From Thermomicrobiales bacterium (GTDB lineage Bacteria; Chloroflexota; Chloroflexia; Thermomicrobiales; UBA6265), in assembly GCA_030447145.1 (NCBI GenBank), contig JAUJLY010000169.1, forward strand, positions 1 through 6,580: a stretch of DNA of 6,580 bases. Reading direction: 5' to 3'. A program made the position numbers and the translations under genes. Below the pieces are notes generated by a model. The model made no database searches. It was not told where the DNA came from and saw nothing but the letters and a program-made list of their open reading frames with translations. Shown here one piece after another: positions 6,350 to 6,580 of the stretch (positions are counted from its first letter, which is position 1; each line of letters opens with the position of its first letter).

Positions 6350-6472
6350 ATGACCCTGATGGCGCTCGGCAAATCGCTAAAGGATCAGCCTGACGACGTT
6401 CACGACAAGTCCGTTCTAGATGAACGGGCCCTTCTTCAGATGACCATCAACGCTGGTGTCCAGGAGACCTGA
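6350..6472 (+). CDS. Possible small hypothetical protein or gene remnant
   Basis: A 40-codon frame reads MTLMALGKSLKDQPDDVHDK and then SVLDERALLQMTINAGVQET before TGA at 6470-6472. The composition is protein-like and amphipathic, but there is no clear ribosome binding site, and in-frame sequence before it stops at TGA 6332-6334. It lies divergently upstream of the hydrolase gene, in a 317-base gap with no other gene-like content and no clear promoter. I do not recognise it. It may be a leftover of a larger gene disrupted near the tRNA-like sequence, or chance. Confidence 0.2.
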   Translation: MTLMALGKSLKDQPDDVHDKSVLDERALLQMTINAGVQET

Positions 6473-6505
6473 GACCATGCCGACGTCAAGCGGTTGCTGA
6501 GGTCG

Positions 6506-6580
6506 TACCCCGGGCAGGAATCGAACCTGCCACCTATTGCTTAGAAGGTGGAGGGGCGGGATTCCAGTTCGGCCGCGATC
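6506..6580 (-). other. tRNA-like sequence (tRNA-Arg(TCT)-like 3' half), truncated by window end
   Basis: On the minus strand it has a perfect T-arm (GCAGG TTCGATT CCTGC) and acceptor-like CCGGGGT plus A. An anticodon-like loop CTTCTAA (6541-6547; TCT, Arg) lies at exactly canonical spacing, with U33 and A37 equivalents. The expected anticodon stem does not pair: TCCAC against GCAAT. Instead CCACCT pairs perfectly with AGGTGG across a 10-base loop. No good D-arm is seen. The 5' acceptor strand, if any, would be at or past the window edge, so a real tRNA cannot be fully excluded. A tRNA pseudogene or integration remnant is more likely. Confidence 0.45.

Noticed and set aside
1..6580. CRISPR array, insertion sequence with paired terminal repeats, riboswitch or rRNA
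   Set aside because: I saw no regularly spaced repeats, transposase motifs, riboswitch cores or rRNA signatures on either strand.

Overview
The window is about 58-60% GC (estimated by eye) with closely spaced bacterial genes on both strands. No marker fixes the species. Peptidase T, a DHA3-type MFS exporter and an RsbQ-like hydrolase paired with a PAS histidine kinase would fit a Chloroflexota (Thermomicrobia- or Ktedonobacter-like) or other high-GC environmental bacterium. This is inference, not a call.

Layout, left to right. (1) Bases 2-184 (+) are the last 60 codons of a peptidase T (pepT) whose start lies outside the window. (2) Bases 343-963 (+) encode a cytosolic SGNH/GDSL hydrolase with all four signature blocks. 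(3) Bases 1077-1676 (-) encode a uridine-kinase-like P-loop protein convergent with the hydrolase. (4) Bases 1677-2405 hold no confident gene. Short coding-looking pieces in shifted frames suggest a decayed gene. (5) Bases 2406-3716 (+) encode a 12-TM-type MFS efflux permease. (6) Bases 3717-3930 contain a broken tRNA-like sequence. (7) Bases 3931-6188 (-) are an operon. An RsbQ/KAI2-type alpha/beta hydrolase is read first and overlaps by ATGA a PAS-PAS-HisKA-HATPase sensor kinase. (8) Bases 6189-6580 are mostly non-coding and end in a second tRNA-like sequence in the same orientation as the first.

The most interesting unit is the hydrolase-kinase pair. In Bacillus subtilis, RsbQ works with the PAS-containing phosphatase RsbP in energy-stress signalling. 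Here the partner carries PAS domains but has a histidine-kinase output, suggesting a small-molecule or stress sensor feeding a two-component pathway whose regulator is not in the window. The kinase frame is broken by a single in-frame TAG exactly between the phosphoacceptor (DHp) helices and the ATP-binding domain. Coding stays coherent in the same frame beyond the stop, and a GGAGGAG sits 6 nt before a TTG start there. The gene may therefore be a fresh nonsense pseudogene, a sequencing error, or a split kinase made as two polypeptides. The two tRNA-like sequences bracket this operon and may mark an integration or rearrangement boundary.
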